Shown: piece after piece, positions 16,696 to 23,175 of the stretch | How the letters are laid out: the number at the start of each line of letters is the position of its first letter | Numbering within the stretch: the first letter of the stretch is position 1 | Assembly: GCA_016870425.1 (NCBI GenBank) | Contig: VGBQ01000006.1 | Location: 1 to 28,893, forward strand | Length of the DNA stretch: 28,893 nucleotides | Origin: Actinomycetota bacterium | GTDB lineage: Bacteria; Actinomycetota; Actinomycetes; S36-B12 | Direction of reading: 5' to 3' | Translations under genes and position numbers: made by a program | Notes under the pieces: generated by a model | The model's database searches: none | What the model was told of the DNA's origin: nothing | The model's input: only the letters and a program-made list of their open reading frames with translations

Positions 16696-17163
16696 ATGCG
16701 TCACGCCGACGCAGATGTCGCAGCGATGCGCGAGGCGCTGGAGCTGGCGCGACAGTCCCTGCTTGCCGACGACGAGGACGTGCCTGTCGGCGCACTCGTG
16801 CTGGGTCCCAACCGCCGGGTGCTCGCCTCGTCGGCCAACCGCCGGGAGGCCCTGACCGATCCGACGGCGCACGCCGAGGTCGTGGTGCTTCGCGAAGCCG
16901 CACTCGCGCTGGGCGACACGCACCTCGTGGGCTGCACGCTCGTGGTCACCCTCGAGCCCTGCCCCATGTGCGCGGGCGCAGCACAACTCGCTCGCGTGGA
17001 TCGGGTGGTCTTCGGGGCCTGGAATGACGAGTACGGCGCCGCCGGATCGACATGGGATCTGCTGCGTGATCGTCGCCTGTCGCACCGGCCGGAGGTGGTC
17101 GGAGGAGTCCTTGCGGAGGAGTGCCGCGCGGTCGTGCGGCAGTTCTTCGCCCGGCGGAGGTGA
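16696..17163 (+). CDS. tadA: tRNA-specific adenosine(34) deaminase
   Basis: 155 residues. The zinc-binding deaminase motifs are HAE (59-61; H59 ligand, E61 proton shuttle) and PCPMC (88-92; C89 and C92 ligands), with ANRREALTDPTAHAE and EPCPMCAGA spacing typical of TadA. It converts A34 to inosine in tRNA-Arg(ACG). GDTHLVGCTLVVTLEPC and VFGAWNDEYGAAGS are also conserved. It is followed 30 bases later by tRNA-Ser. Confidence 0.93.
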   Translation: MRHADADVAAMREALELARQSLLADDEDVPVGALVLGPNRRVLASSANRREALTDPTAHAEVVVLREAALALGDTHLVGCTLVVTLEPCPMCAGAAQLARVDRVVFGAWNDEYGAAGSTWDLLRDRRLSHRPEVVGGVLAEECRAVVRQFFARRR

Positions 17164-17193
17164 GGCAGTGCGCCGCTGTGTAACCTTTCCGGC

Positions 17194-17280
17194 GGTGGCG
17201 TGTCCGAGCGGCCAAAGGAGCACGCCTCGAAAGCGTGTGTGGGGGCAACTCCACCGTGGGTTCAAATCCCACCGCCACCG
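17194..17280 (+). tRNA. tRNA-Ser, anticodon CGA
   Basis: 87 bases, cloverleaf traced by hand. The acceptor stem GGTGGCG (17194-17200) pairs with CGCCACC (17273-17279), with discriminator G17280. The anticodon stem CACGC/GCGTG encloses loop CTCGAAA with anticodon CGA at 17228-17230. There is a long variable arm, as expected for Ser. The T arm is GTGGG-TTCAAAT-CCCAC (17256-17272). No CCA is encoded. It reads the UCG codon. Confidence 0.96.
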
Positions 17281-17290
17281 CGTAGGGGTA

Positions 17291-17365
17291 GTGACGAAAC
17301 TCGCTACCCGGAAGTGACGAAACTCCCCGTCGGGGGCTCGCAAGGGCTCTTGCCGGGGAGTTCGT
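17291..17365 (+). terminator. Direct repeat plus long stem-loop after tRNA-Ser
   Basis: GTGACGAAACTC occurs twice (17291-17302 and 17314-17325). The second copy starts a long inverted repeat: GACGAAACTCCCCG (17316-17329) pairs with CGGGGAGTTCGTC (17353-17365), apart from one bulged A. An inner hairpin GCAAG-GGCT-CTTGC lies within the loop. The position, ten bases after the tRNA, fits a terminator or 3' processing structure; there is no T-run after it. It may also be a copy of an intergenic repeat. Confidence 0.45.
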
Positions 17366-17418
17366 CGTTGCATCGGGCATGTGGTGAGTGGTTGATCGGC
17401 TAGAAGCGAGGAGGGGCC

Positions 17419-18012
17419 GTGACGTCAGTGCCGCGTTGGTTCACGGACACCGAAGATGGGCACTCCGCGGACTACGCCGAGAGCATGCGCCAGCGGGCAC
17501 GCGATGGCGAAGACCTCGAGGGCGAAGCACGCCTGCTGGATGCGGTCGTCACCCCGGGGAGCCGACTGCTCGACGCAGGGTGTGGGCAGGGTCGGATCGC
17601 GGGCGCCCTTCATCGCAAGGGCCACGAGGTCGTGGCGGTCGATATCGATCCGGTGCTGTTGGCTGCGGCGGGCGAAGACAACCCTGGACCGACGTACCTC
17701 CTCGCCGATCTCACCACTCTGGATCTATCGGGGCTCGGTCACGGAGGGCTCTTCGATGCCATCGTCTGCGCAGGGAATGTCATCACCTTCGTGGCGCCAG
17801 GGGCCGAGGTCGAGACACTGCGATCCCTGCGCCGACACCTCGTGTCCGGGGGCATCTGCCTGGTCGGCTTCCAGGTCGAACGCATGGACCTGGATGACTT
17901 CGACCGTGACCTGGCCGAGGCGGGATTCGTGCTCGAGCAGCGCTTCGCGACCTGGGGCCTGCAGCCGTGGCACGACGAGGCCGAGTTCGCGGTGTCCTTC
18001 CTACGCGCGTAG
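17419..18012 (+). CDS. Class I SAM-dependent methyltransferase
   Basis: 197 residues, a single Rossmann-like domain. Motif I is LLDAGCGQGRIAGAL (50-64), followed by the acidic VVAVDID (72-78), the ADLTTLDL motif, and FDAIVCAGNVITF (motif IV region). WGLQPWHDEAEFAVSFLRA is the C-terminal strand pair. The substrate is unknown; small-molecule methylation is most likely from its size. The GTG start at 17419 follows GAGGAGG closely; GTG 17428 is another possible start. It stands alone between the tRNA hairpin and the TAP-like hydrolase. Confidence 0.85.
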   Translation: MTSVPRWFTDTEDGHSADYAESMRQRARDGEDLEGEARLLDAVVTPGSRLLDAGCGQGRIAGALHRKGHEVVAVDIDPVLLAAAGEDNPGPTYLLADLTTLDLSGLGHGGLFDAIVCAGNVITFVAPGAEVETLRSLRRHLVSGGICLVGFQVERMDLDDFDRDLAEAGFVLEQRFATWGLQPWHDEAEFAVSFLRA

Positions 18013-18197
18013 GAGTGATCCGGATCGCCCATTGCGGACGATCGCGGCGTAGGTCCGTGGACGCTCGGCGGCCTATCGGCGCTCACCTGGGAGTTCCCGA
18101 CGCTCTCATCCCGGGGGACTCGGGGATCTCTAGATCATCGATGAGGTCCCGCGGGCCTGGGTTCTGCTGTTCCGGCACCTGACGAGCCCCTGGCCAC

Positions 18198-18203
18198 TAC
18201 TGT
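18198..18203 (+). promoter_or_regulatory. -10 box before the TAP-like hydrolase (leaderless)
   Basis: TACTGT ends six bases before ATG 18210, and there is no Shine-Dalgarno. A -35 box at proper spacing is not evident. The rest of the 197-base gap (18013-18209) contains only short palindromes such as GATCCGGATC (18017-18026) and no gene. Confidence 0.4.
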
Positions 18204-18209
18204 CCGGAA

Positions 18210-19724
18210 ATGCGCAGACTCCTGGTAGTTGCCCTTGTCTCCTCCGTCACGCTCCTGGGTATCCCGGCGGGGGCAACCGCCCAGCCGGTCAGCGAGGCGC
18301 CTCCCCAAGCTGATGCTCGCAGCGAGGTCTCGCCTCGGGCCGAGGCTCAGCCCACTCTGCGATGGCGGGCGTGTGACGTCGCGGAGACGCTGCGGGCGCA
18401 GTGTGCGCATCTCACGGTGCCGCGCGACTGGGCACGCGCCGACTCCGGCACCTACCGCATTGCCGTCGCGCGCATCCGGGCGGCGGTGGCTCCCACGCGG
18501 GGTGTGCTCCTCTTCAACCCCGGTGGTCCGGGTGTCGCGGGTCTGGATGCCCTCAACTTCGTCCACGGCCGGCTGCCCAAGGTGGTCAGGGACTCCTATG
18601 ACGTTGTGGCCTTCGACCCGCGTGCCACCGGGAGCTCGCAACCCGTGCTCAACAACTGTCGCGTCGCCGAACCCTCCCTCCCCGCGACGGGCCCAGTCGA
18701 CTGGGAGGCCGTGACTGAGGATTACGTCGGTGAGATGTCGGAGGCGCTGCAGGCATGCCTCGCGGTCAACAAGACGACCGCGGCCAGTGTCGGGAGCTGG
18801 CAGGTTATCCGTGATATCGACCAGCTGCGCCGCGCGCTCGGGGCCGAGAAGATCACCTTCTGGGGCATGAGCTACGGCACGACGTTGGGCCGCGCCTACG
18901 CCCAGCAGTTCCCCCAGCGGCTGCAGGCATTGATCCTCGACGGTGCCATCACGCCGACTCCCGCGATCGGCGACTACGCACGCGAGCACATCTGGGATGA
19001 CGCTACGGCGATCCAGACCATGCTCGGCGCTTTCGGCGCGAAGTCCCAACGTGCCTACTGGACCGTCATGCGATTCTTGGAGAGGGGCACCCTTGAGGTG
19101 GGGAACGGTAGAGAGCTCACTCGGTGGTCTGTGACGCTTTACCTTACCAACGGCGCGGCGTACCAGAGCCATTGGGACGACATGAGGGCGACCCTCAACG
19201 TGTTGTACGACGCGATCCGCAATTCACGCACGGTCACTCGCGAGCAGTACGAGCGCATCACCACCAGGCCCGAGACCGGCCGGAGTGAGGATGGGTCAAG
19301 CCCCGTCTTCCACTTTGTCAACTGCTCCGACATGCATGACCGGCCGAGTGTGCAGGTCCTTGCCGGTGCCGCTGAGCAGGCGGCGAAGGTCGGTGTGACG
19401 GGGATGGGCCTCATCTCGCTCAATGAGGGTATTCAGTGCGCGGGTCTCCCGGCGCTGGGACGGTCTGTGCCGCCCCTGACGACGCCGCTGCGGCTGGCGA
19501 CACCGCCGATCGTCATCAACTCGGTCGGTGATAACCGGACGCCCTGGCTCGGAGCGCGGGCCACCGCCAACTTGTTCACCGGCTCATCGATGGTGACCTA
19601 CGCGGGCACGCAGCACGTGACCTACGGCGGCCCATCGCGATGCGTCAATGCAGCGGTGACGCCGTACCTGCTCTACGGCACTGTGCCGGCGCGCTCGGTG
19701 GCCTGCCCACTCGAGTATCCCTAG
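18210..19724 (+). CDS. Secreted alpha/beta hydrolase, TAP-like (tripeptidyl aminopeptidase type)
   Basis: 504 residues. A signal peptide (1-24, MRRLLVVALVSSVTLLG...ATA) is followed by a Pro/Ala-rich stretch. The fold shows the oxyanion HG-equivalent NPGGPG (103-108), VVAFDPRATGSS, the nucleophile S221 in GMSYGTT, D441 in SVGDNRTP and H469 in GTQHVTYG: a full Ser-Asp-His triad in the order of the Streptomyces SlpD/Tap family with its C-terminal TAP-like domain. Likely removes N-terminal tripeptides or hydrolyses other peptide/ester substrates outside the cell. Convergent with the serine hydrolase gene at 19991. Confidence 0.87.
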   Translation: MRRLLVVALVSSVTLLGIPAGATAQPVSEAPPQADARSEVSPRAEAQPTLRWRACDVAETLRAQCAHLTVPRDWARADSGTYRIAVARIRAAVAPTRGVLLFNPGGPGVAGLDALNFVHGRLPKVVRDSYDVVAFDPRATGSSQPVLNNCRVAEPSLPATGPVDWEAVTEDYVGEMSEALQACLAVNKTTAASVGSWQVIRDIDQLRRALGAEKITFWGMSYGTTLGRAYAQQFPQRLQALILDGAITPTPAIGDYAREHIWDDATAIQTMLGAFGAKSQRAYWTVMRFLERGTLEVGNGRELTRWSVTLYLTNGAAYQSHWDDMRATLNVLYDAIRNSRTVTREQYERITTRPETGRSEDGSSPVFHFVNCSDMHDRPSVQVLAGAAEQAAKVGVTGMGLISLNEGIQCAGLPALGRSVPPLTTPLRLATPPIVINSVGDNRTPWLGARATANLFTGSSMVTYAGTQHVTYGGPSRCVNAAVTPYLLYGTVPARSVACPLEYP

Positions 19725-19758
19725 GCCATCCCGAGCGCGACCTGGTCGCGCCCTCGGT

Positions 19759-19833
19759 CCGTCTTGACGAGCGACATGGTCGATTTCGAGGGCTGGTGGG
19801 GCCGACTTCCGACCATGTCGCTCGTCAAGACGG
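19759..19833. repeat. Perfect 24-bp inverted repeat between convergent genes
   Basis: The left arm at 19759-19782 begins CCGTCTTGACGAGCGACATG and ends GTCG. The right arm at 19810-19833 is its exact reverse complement. A 27-base loop separates them (19783-19809). The pairing stops abruptly on both sides. It lies between the stop of the TAP-like hydrolase (19724) and the stop of the serine hydrolase (19991), so a bidirectional terminator is the obvious role. The perfect arms with no T-run also fit a mobile or dispersed palindromic element. Confidence 0.9.
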
Positions 19834-19990
19834 CGGGAGTTTGGGCGGCTGGTTGATCGTCTGGGGTGAATCGGCCTGATGGGCGACAATCCCTGAGCTG
19901 CACACCCATGGGACCGGCAGCACCGAGTCTCTGGCGCTCACGGCCGAGATCAGTGAGGACCGACTGCTCGAAGGGCTGTTCGTCGGGCCG

Positions 19991-21211
19991 TCAAAGCCCG
20001 AGTAGCCCGGGCACGGCTGCCTCGATCGCCTCCTTGGCGCGCATGGAGACGTGCTGCCCGTCGGGGCCCTCCATGTCGCAGTTGGCCATGACCGCGACGA
20101 CCGCGCCGGTCGCGGGGTAGTAGCCGACGTAGGCGACCGCGCCGAAGACCCGGCCGTTGTGCCAGAGCGTGACGGGCTCGCCCGTCGCGACATCGCGATT
20201 GACGACGAGGCCGAGGCAGTAATCGGTGGAGCTGCCGGCGGCCGACGGTGCGCAGTTGTCCAGTCGCTCGGCTGCCAGCGACGCAGGGATGGCGCCGCGG
20301 CCAGTGCCGAGGGCGCGACCCCAGCGGCCGAGGTCGTTGATGGTGGACGCCATACCACCGGCTGCCCAGACATAGGACTGGCTCCAGTTGGTGGTGCGCC
20401 CGAGCGGCGGCAGGCTCGGGTCGATGGAGAAGACGTCCGAATAGGTCTGTGCATGTGGTGACTGCAGGTCGCCAGAAACGTCCAGGAAGCTGCGCGACAT
20501 CCCCAGCGGTTCGAACAGCCGAGATTTCAGCAGCGCGGCGTACTCCTTGCCTGTTTCCTTCTCGAGGATGCGGGCCAGGATGACGGTGTTGGTGTTGGAG
20601 TAGGCCAGGCCCGTGCCGGGCACATCGAACTCACGGGGCAGTGCGGCACCCATCTCGATCAGGTCATCGGGGCGGTAGCGCTGCTTCGGATCCTTCATGA
20701 GTTCCTCGGCGAAGCCCGGGATGTTGGTGTTGAGGTAATCGCTGATGCCGCTGCTCATGTTGAGGAGCATGGCGATGGTGATCTCATCGGCCTTAGGGAT
20801 CGCGGGATACCAGCGGTCGAGGCGGTCGTCGAGATCAATCCGACCCGCGGCGACCTCCTGCAGGACGAGCATGCCGGTGAAGGTCTTGGTCACCGAGCCA
20901 ATGGGCGACTGGCGGTCTGGTGTCATCGCTCGCTTGCGCTCGTCATTGGCGTAGCCCACGGTGCCGACCCAGCGCCCGCGGCCGGGCACGATGACCGTCG
21001 CCATCGCTCCGCCGGGCAGGTCCGCCCAGGCGCCGAGGAGCGCGGCGTTCAGTCGTGTGGTCGCTCCGCTCGGCAGGGTGGAGCTGCTCGTCGCTGGCGG
21101 CGTGACGTCGCCGCGGGGCGACGGCTGGGCCCCCGCTCCCGTCGGGGCGAGGAGTGCCGCTGCCGTGCCCAGGGCCGCTGCCCCGAGGAGTGCCTTCGTC
21201 CACCTGGTCAT
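19991..21211 (-). CDS. Secreted serine hydrolase, class C beta-lactamase / D-Ala-D-Ala carboxypeptidase fold
   Basis: 406 residues. Signal peptide 1-28 (TRWTKALLGAAALGTAA...GAGA), then a Ser/Thr/Pro linker. Catalytic motifs: SVTK (106-109, nucleophile S106 and K109), YSN (204-206) and HNG (351-353) in place of HTG/KTG. MLLNMSSGISDY and NTNTVILARILEKETG are typical of the beta-lactamase family PF00144. Its likely role is cell-wall peptide or ester hydrolysis rather than drug resistance. It is divergent from the M23 endopeptidase and shares a regulatory gap with it. Start ATG 21211 fits the signal peptide. Confidence 0.88.
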   Translation of the reverse strand: MTRWTKALLGAAALGTAAALLAPTGAGAQPSPRGDVTPPATSSSTLPSGATTRLNAALLGAWADLPGGAMATVIVPGRGRWVGTVGYANDERKRAMTPDRQSPIGSVTKTFTGMLVLQEVAAGRIDLDDRLDRWYPAIPKADEITIAMLLNMSSGISDYLNTNIPGFAEELMKDPKQRYRPDDLIEMGAALPREFDVPGTGLAYSNTNTVILARILEKETGKEYAALLKSRLFEPLGMSRSFLDVSGDLQSPHAQTYSDVFSIDPSLPPLGRTTNWSQSYVWAAGGMASTINDLGRWGRALGTGRGAIPASLAAERLDNCAPSAAGSSTDYCLGLVVNRDVATGEPVTLWHNGRVFGAVAYVGYYPATGAVVAVMANCDMEGPDGQHVSMRAKEAIEAAVPGLLGL

Positions 21212-21261
21212 GGGGATATCGAATCACCGGGGTGGGGATTGACCACTCGGCGGGGAAGGCG

Positions 21262-21271
21262 TGACCGGTCA
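21262..21271. promoter_or_regulatory. Palindrome TGACCGGTCA in the divergent gap
   Basis: A perfect ten-base palindrome 51 bases upstream of the serine hydrolase start. It may be a regulator site; no match to a known site is claimed. Confidence 0.25.
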
Positions 21272-21297
21272 GATGCCGGAATGCGGACGTCGGCCGC

Positions 21298-21313
21298 TGT
21301 GACCTGCGTCACT
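21298..21313. promoter_or_regulatory. CRP/GlxR-like binding site
   Basis: TGTGACCTGCGTCACT fits the CRP-family consensus TGTGA-N6-TCACA with one mismatch at the last base. It is centred about 95 bases upstream of the serine hydrolase ATG and about 128 bases upstream of the predicted start point of the M23 gene. CRP-family control of cell-wall hydrolase genes is known in other actinobacteria. Confidence 0.5.
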
Positions 21314-21367
21314 CCGACACGCCGGGGGTCAGCGCCGGCCCTAGAGGGAGGGTGTCCGACACGCCGG
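21313..21367. repeat. Direct repeat of TCCGACACGCCGG spaced 42 bp
   Basis: Identical 13-mers lie at 21313-21325 and 21355-21367, each soon followed by a GTCA. The 42-bp period is close to four helical turns, so both copies face the same side of the DNA. The second is part of the palindrome TGTCCGACA. They lie between the CRP-like site and the M23 promoter, so a tandem operator is possible. Confidence 0.5.
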
Positions 21368-21399
21368 AGTCAAGGAGGCGCGAGGCGGGTGGGACGGAT

Positions 21400-21429
21400 G
21401 TGACGAGTCCGTGACCTTCCTGTTATGTT
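21400..21429 (+). promoter_or_regulatory. Promoter of the M23 endopeptidase gene (leaderless)
   Basis: -35 GTGACG (21400-21405), 18-base spacer, -10 TATGTT (21424-21429). The start codons ATG 21433 and ATG 21439 fall where transcription would begin, and no Shine-Dalgarno is present. Confidence 0.5.
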
Positions 21430-21432
21430 CCC

Positions 21433-22983
21433 ATGTCTATGTGGAGCGATCTGCCTGACCAGTCAGACCTCGATGACCGTCGCGCGGCCCGAGCTGAGCG
21501 GCGGGAGCACGCGCGTCGCAGCCGGCTGCGCCGGCTGTCGGCGACCGTGACGGTGCTCGCCCTAGCCGCTGTTGGCGGGGTCGTCGTACTCAGCCGACCG
21601 GCCGCCGAGGTGGCGCCGGTGGCCGCGCCGGTCTCCACCCAGGCTCCCGCTCCCGCGCCGGTTGCCTCCGAGGCCGTCGTGGAGGACAAGCTCCGTGCCG
21701 CCCTGGCCACCGGCAGCGGCGAGCCGCCCGCGGTGACCGCGGAGCCCCCGGCCGCAGAGCCCGAGGCCGTGGCCGCAGAGGCCACCCCGGCACCCGCCCA
21801 GAAGCAGGAATCGTCCAGCGATGTCGAGCCGGCGGCGCCGGCTGCGCGCTCGGCCGCGGCCGATGAGCCCGCCGGGCTGCCGGCCGAGGAGCTCCCGGTC
21901 GCCTCCGAGGGGGACTTCGGCTCGGTCATCGAGATCGCTCAGCGCGCGCTCGACGTGGAGCCCACGGGCTACTTCGGTCCCAAGACGAAGGCTGCTGTTG
22001 CGGAGTATCAGCAGGCAATCGGCCTGCCCGCGACCGGCCAGATTGCGACGTTCACCTGGTCGGCTCTCGGCGAGGAGACCGTCCAGGCTGCCCTCGACGC
22101 AGCCGGGTCAGCGGATGGATTCGTCGACGGTGAGCCCGCACCCATCCAGGAGACCCCGCAGGCCCAGCCCGAGGAGGAGTCGGCGTCGGAGGCTTCGTCG
22201 CAGGCGCGCAATACCAACGCCAAGCCCCCCGTGCTGGAGGAGACCGACAGCGGGGAGTCCGTCGCGGTCATCCAGCGTGCCCTGGGCGTCAAGCCGGCGA
22301 CGGGCTATTTCGGCCCGCTCACGGCCAAGGCGGTGCGCCAGTTCCAGGCCGACAACGGCATCCCCACGACTGGCGTCATCGCTACCTATACCTGGGGCGC
22401 GCTCGGCAAGGAGATCGCTGGCCGCGCGGCCGATGCCCACGCGGCGTACGGCACCGTCTTCGGCCCCGGAGTGAAGGACAGTTCCGGCGGCAACGGCGGC
22501 AACGGCAACGGTGGGAACGGCAACGGCGGGAACGGCAACGGCGGCAACGGCAACGGCGGCGGCAACAGCAGCGGCGGCGCCGGTGGCAATGGCAACCTCT
22601 TCTGCCCCGTCAAGAACTTCTACTACGGCGATGGCCTCGGTGCCCCGCGGCCGGGTGGTCGCACACACGCGGGCCTGGACCTCATGGGCAAGCGCGGTGA
22701 GCCGATCTACGCCATCGACTCGGGCACGGTGACGCGCTCGGGATACCAGAGCAACGGGTCGCTCATCCTCGACATCACTGGTTCGCGTGGCATGTACTTC
22801 TACGGCCACTTCGACAAGATCCTTTTTGGTTACGGCGACAAGGTGCAGGCCGGCGACCTCATCGGCTACATGGGCGACACCGGCTCACCCGGAGCCGTCC
22901 ACCTGCACCTCGAGGTGCGACCCAACGGTTGGTCGGGCGGCTATGAGGACCCGGTGCCGCTGATCAAGTCCCTCTGCGGCTGA
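21433..22983 (+). CDS. Membrane-anchored M23 peptidoglycan endopeptidase with two peptidoglycan-binding domains
   Basis: 516 residues. A charged cytoplasmic start (1-34), one membrane helix (about 37-54) and an Ala/Pro/Glu-rich spacer come first. Peptidoglycan-binding domain 1 (about 160-214, GYFGPKTKAAVAEYQ) and domain 2 (about 272-326, GYFGPLTAKAVRQFQ) follow, then a Gly/Asn linker (351-388), then the LytM/M23 domain. Zinc ligands and catalysis: H412 and D416 in THAGLD, and HLH at 490-492. The motifs are complete, so it should be active. It acts in the periplasm/wall, cutting peptide crosslinks. The first ATG 21433 or ATG 21439 may be used. It is followed by a terminator at 23049. Confidence 0.93.
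   Translation: MSMWSDLPDQSDLDDRRAARAERREHARRSRLRRLSATVTVLALAAVGGVVVLSRPAAEVAPVAAPVSTQAPAPAPVASEAVVEDKLRAALATGSGEPPAVTAEPPAAEPEAVAAEATPAPAQKQESSSDVEPAAPAARSAAADEPAGLPAEELPVASEGDFGSVIEIAQRALDVEPTGYFGPKTKAAVAEYQQAIGLPATGQIATFTWSALGEETVQAALDAAGSADGFVDGEPAPIQETPQAQPEEESASEASSQARNTNAKPPVLEETDSGESVAVIQRALGVKPATGYFGPLTAKAVRQFQADNGIPTTGVIATYTWGALGKEIAGRAADAHAAYGTVFGPGVKDSSGGNGGNGNGGNGNGGNGNGGNGNGGGNSSGGAGGNGNLFCPVKNFYYGDGLGAPRPGGRTHAGLDLMGKRGEPIYAIDSGTVTRSGYQSNGSLILDITGSRGMYFYGHFDKILFGYGDKVQAGDLIGYMGDTGSPGAVHLHLEVRPNGWSGGYEDPVPLIKSLCG
22485..22598 (+). repeat. Gly-Asn linker-encoding tandem repeat
   Basis: Tandem 15-base units of the type AACGGCAACGGCGGC code for NGNGG repeated about five times, joining the second peptidoglycan-binding domain to the M23 domain. 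The near-identical units could expand or contract by slippage, changing linker length in frame. Confidence 0.85.
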
Positions 22984-23025
22984 GGATCAAGCGCGGTAAC
23001 AGGCCAGCGGCTGAGGATCAGGCGC
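22976..23025 (+). repeat. Short direct duplication across the M23 stop codon
   Basis: GCGGCTGAGGATCAAGCGC at 22976-22994, which includes the stop codon, recurs with one mismatch at 23007-23025, a 31-base offset. It looks like a small tandem duplication. Confidence 0.7.
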
Positions 23026-23048
23026 AGGACGTATCGAGTGAAGGCGGC

Positions 23049-23070
23049 CTTACCGTGTTAGCACGGTAAG
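23049..23070 (+). terminator. Stem-loop terminator after the M23 gene
   Basis: CTTACCGTG-TTAG-CACGGTAAG: a perfect nine-base stem with a four-base loop, followed by ATCGTTCTCGTTG with a few Ts. It is 66 bases after the M23 stop codon. It could also be part of the leader of the next gene. Confidence 0.6.
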
Positions 23071-23096
23071 ATCGTTCTCGTTGCTATCCGTAGTAG

Positions 23097-23153
23097 CACG
23101 GGACTTTGGCCCGTGGGCCTAAGAGGTTGGTCACACGGTGGGCAACGCCGTGT
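23097..23153 (+). promoter_or_regulatory. Structured leader of the giant protein gene
   Basis: Two hairpins lie in a row: CACGGG-ACTTTGG-CCCGTG (23097-23115) and ACACGG-(9 bases)-CCGTGT (23133-23153). They end 22 bases before the ATG, and no Shine-Dalgarno is seen near it. The first also contains GGGACTTTGGCCC, close to the DosR/DevR-type palindrome GGGACTnnnGTCCC. I could not match the region to a known riboswitch. Confidence 0.35.
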
Positions 23154-23175
23154 CCGCGTCTCTAGTTTTCTCAGC

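Noticed and set aside
16054..17373. 439-codon minus-strand ORF across tadA and tRNA-Ser
   Set aside because: It runs through tadA, its partner gene and the tRNA, has no recognisable domain and is His/Arg-rich, as expected for a shadow frame.
17200..17403. Plus-strand ORF beginning MSERPKEHASKACVG across the tRNA gene
   Set aside because: It is a reading of the tRNA-Ser(CGA) sequence itself; this peptide pattern arises from tRNA-Ser genes and is not a protein.
22386..22613. Minus-strand ORF of repeated PPLPFPPLP units
   Set aside because: It is the reverse reading of the Gly-Asn linker repeat of the M23 gene.
23041..23175. Possible cyclic-di-GMP or cyclic-di-AMP riboswitch before the giant gene
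   Set aside because: A GGGCCTAAGAGG stretch recalls part of the GEMM-I core, but the remaining conserved blocks and their order are absent, and no ydaO-type core is present.
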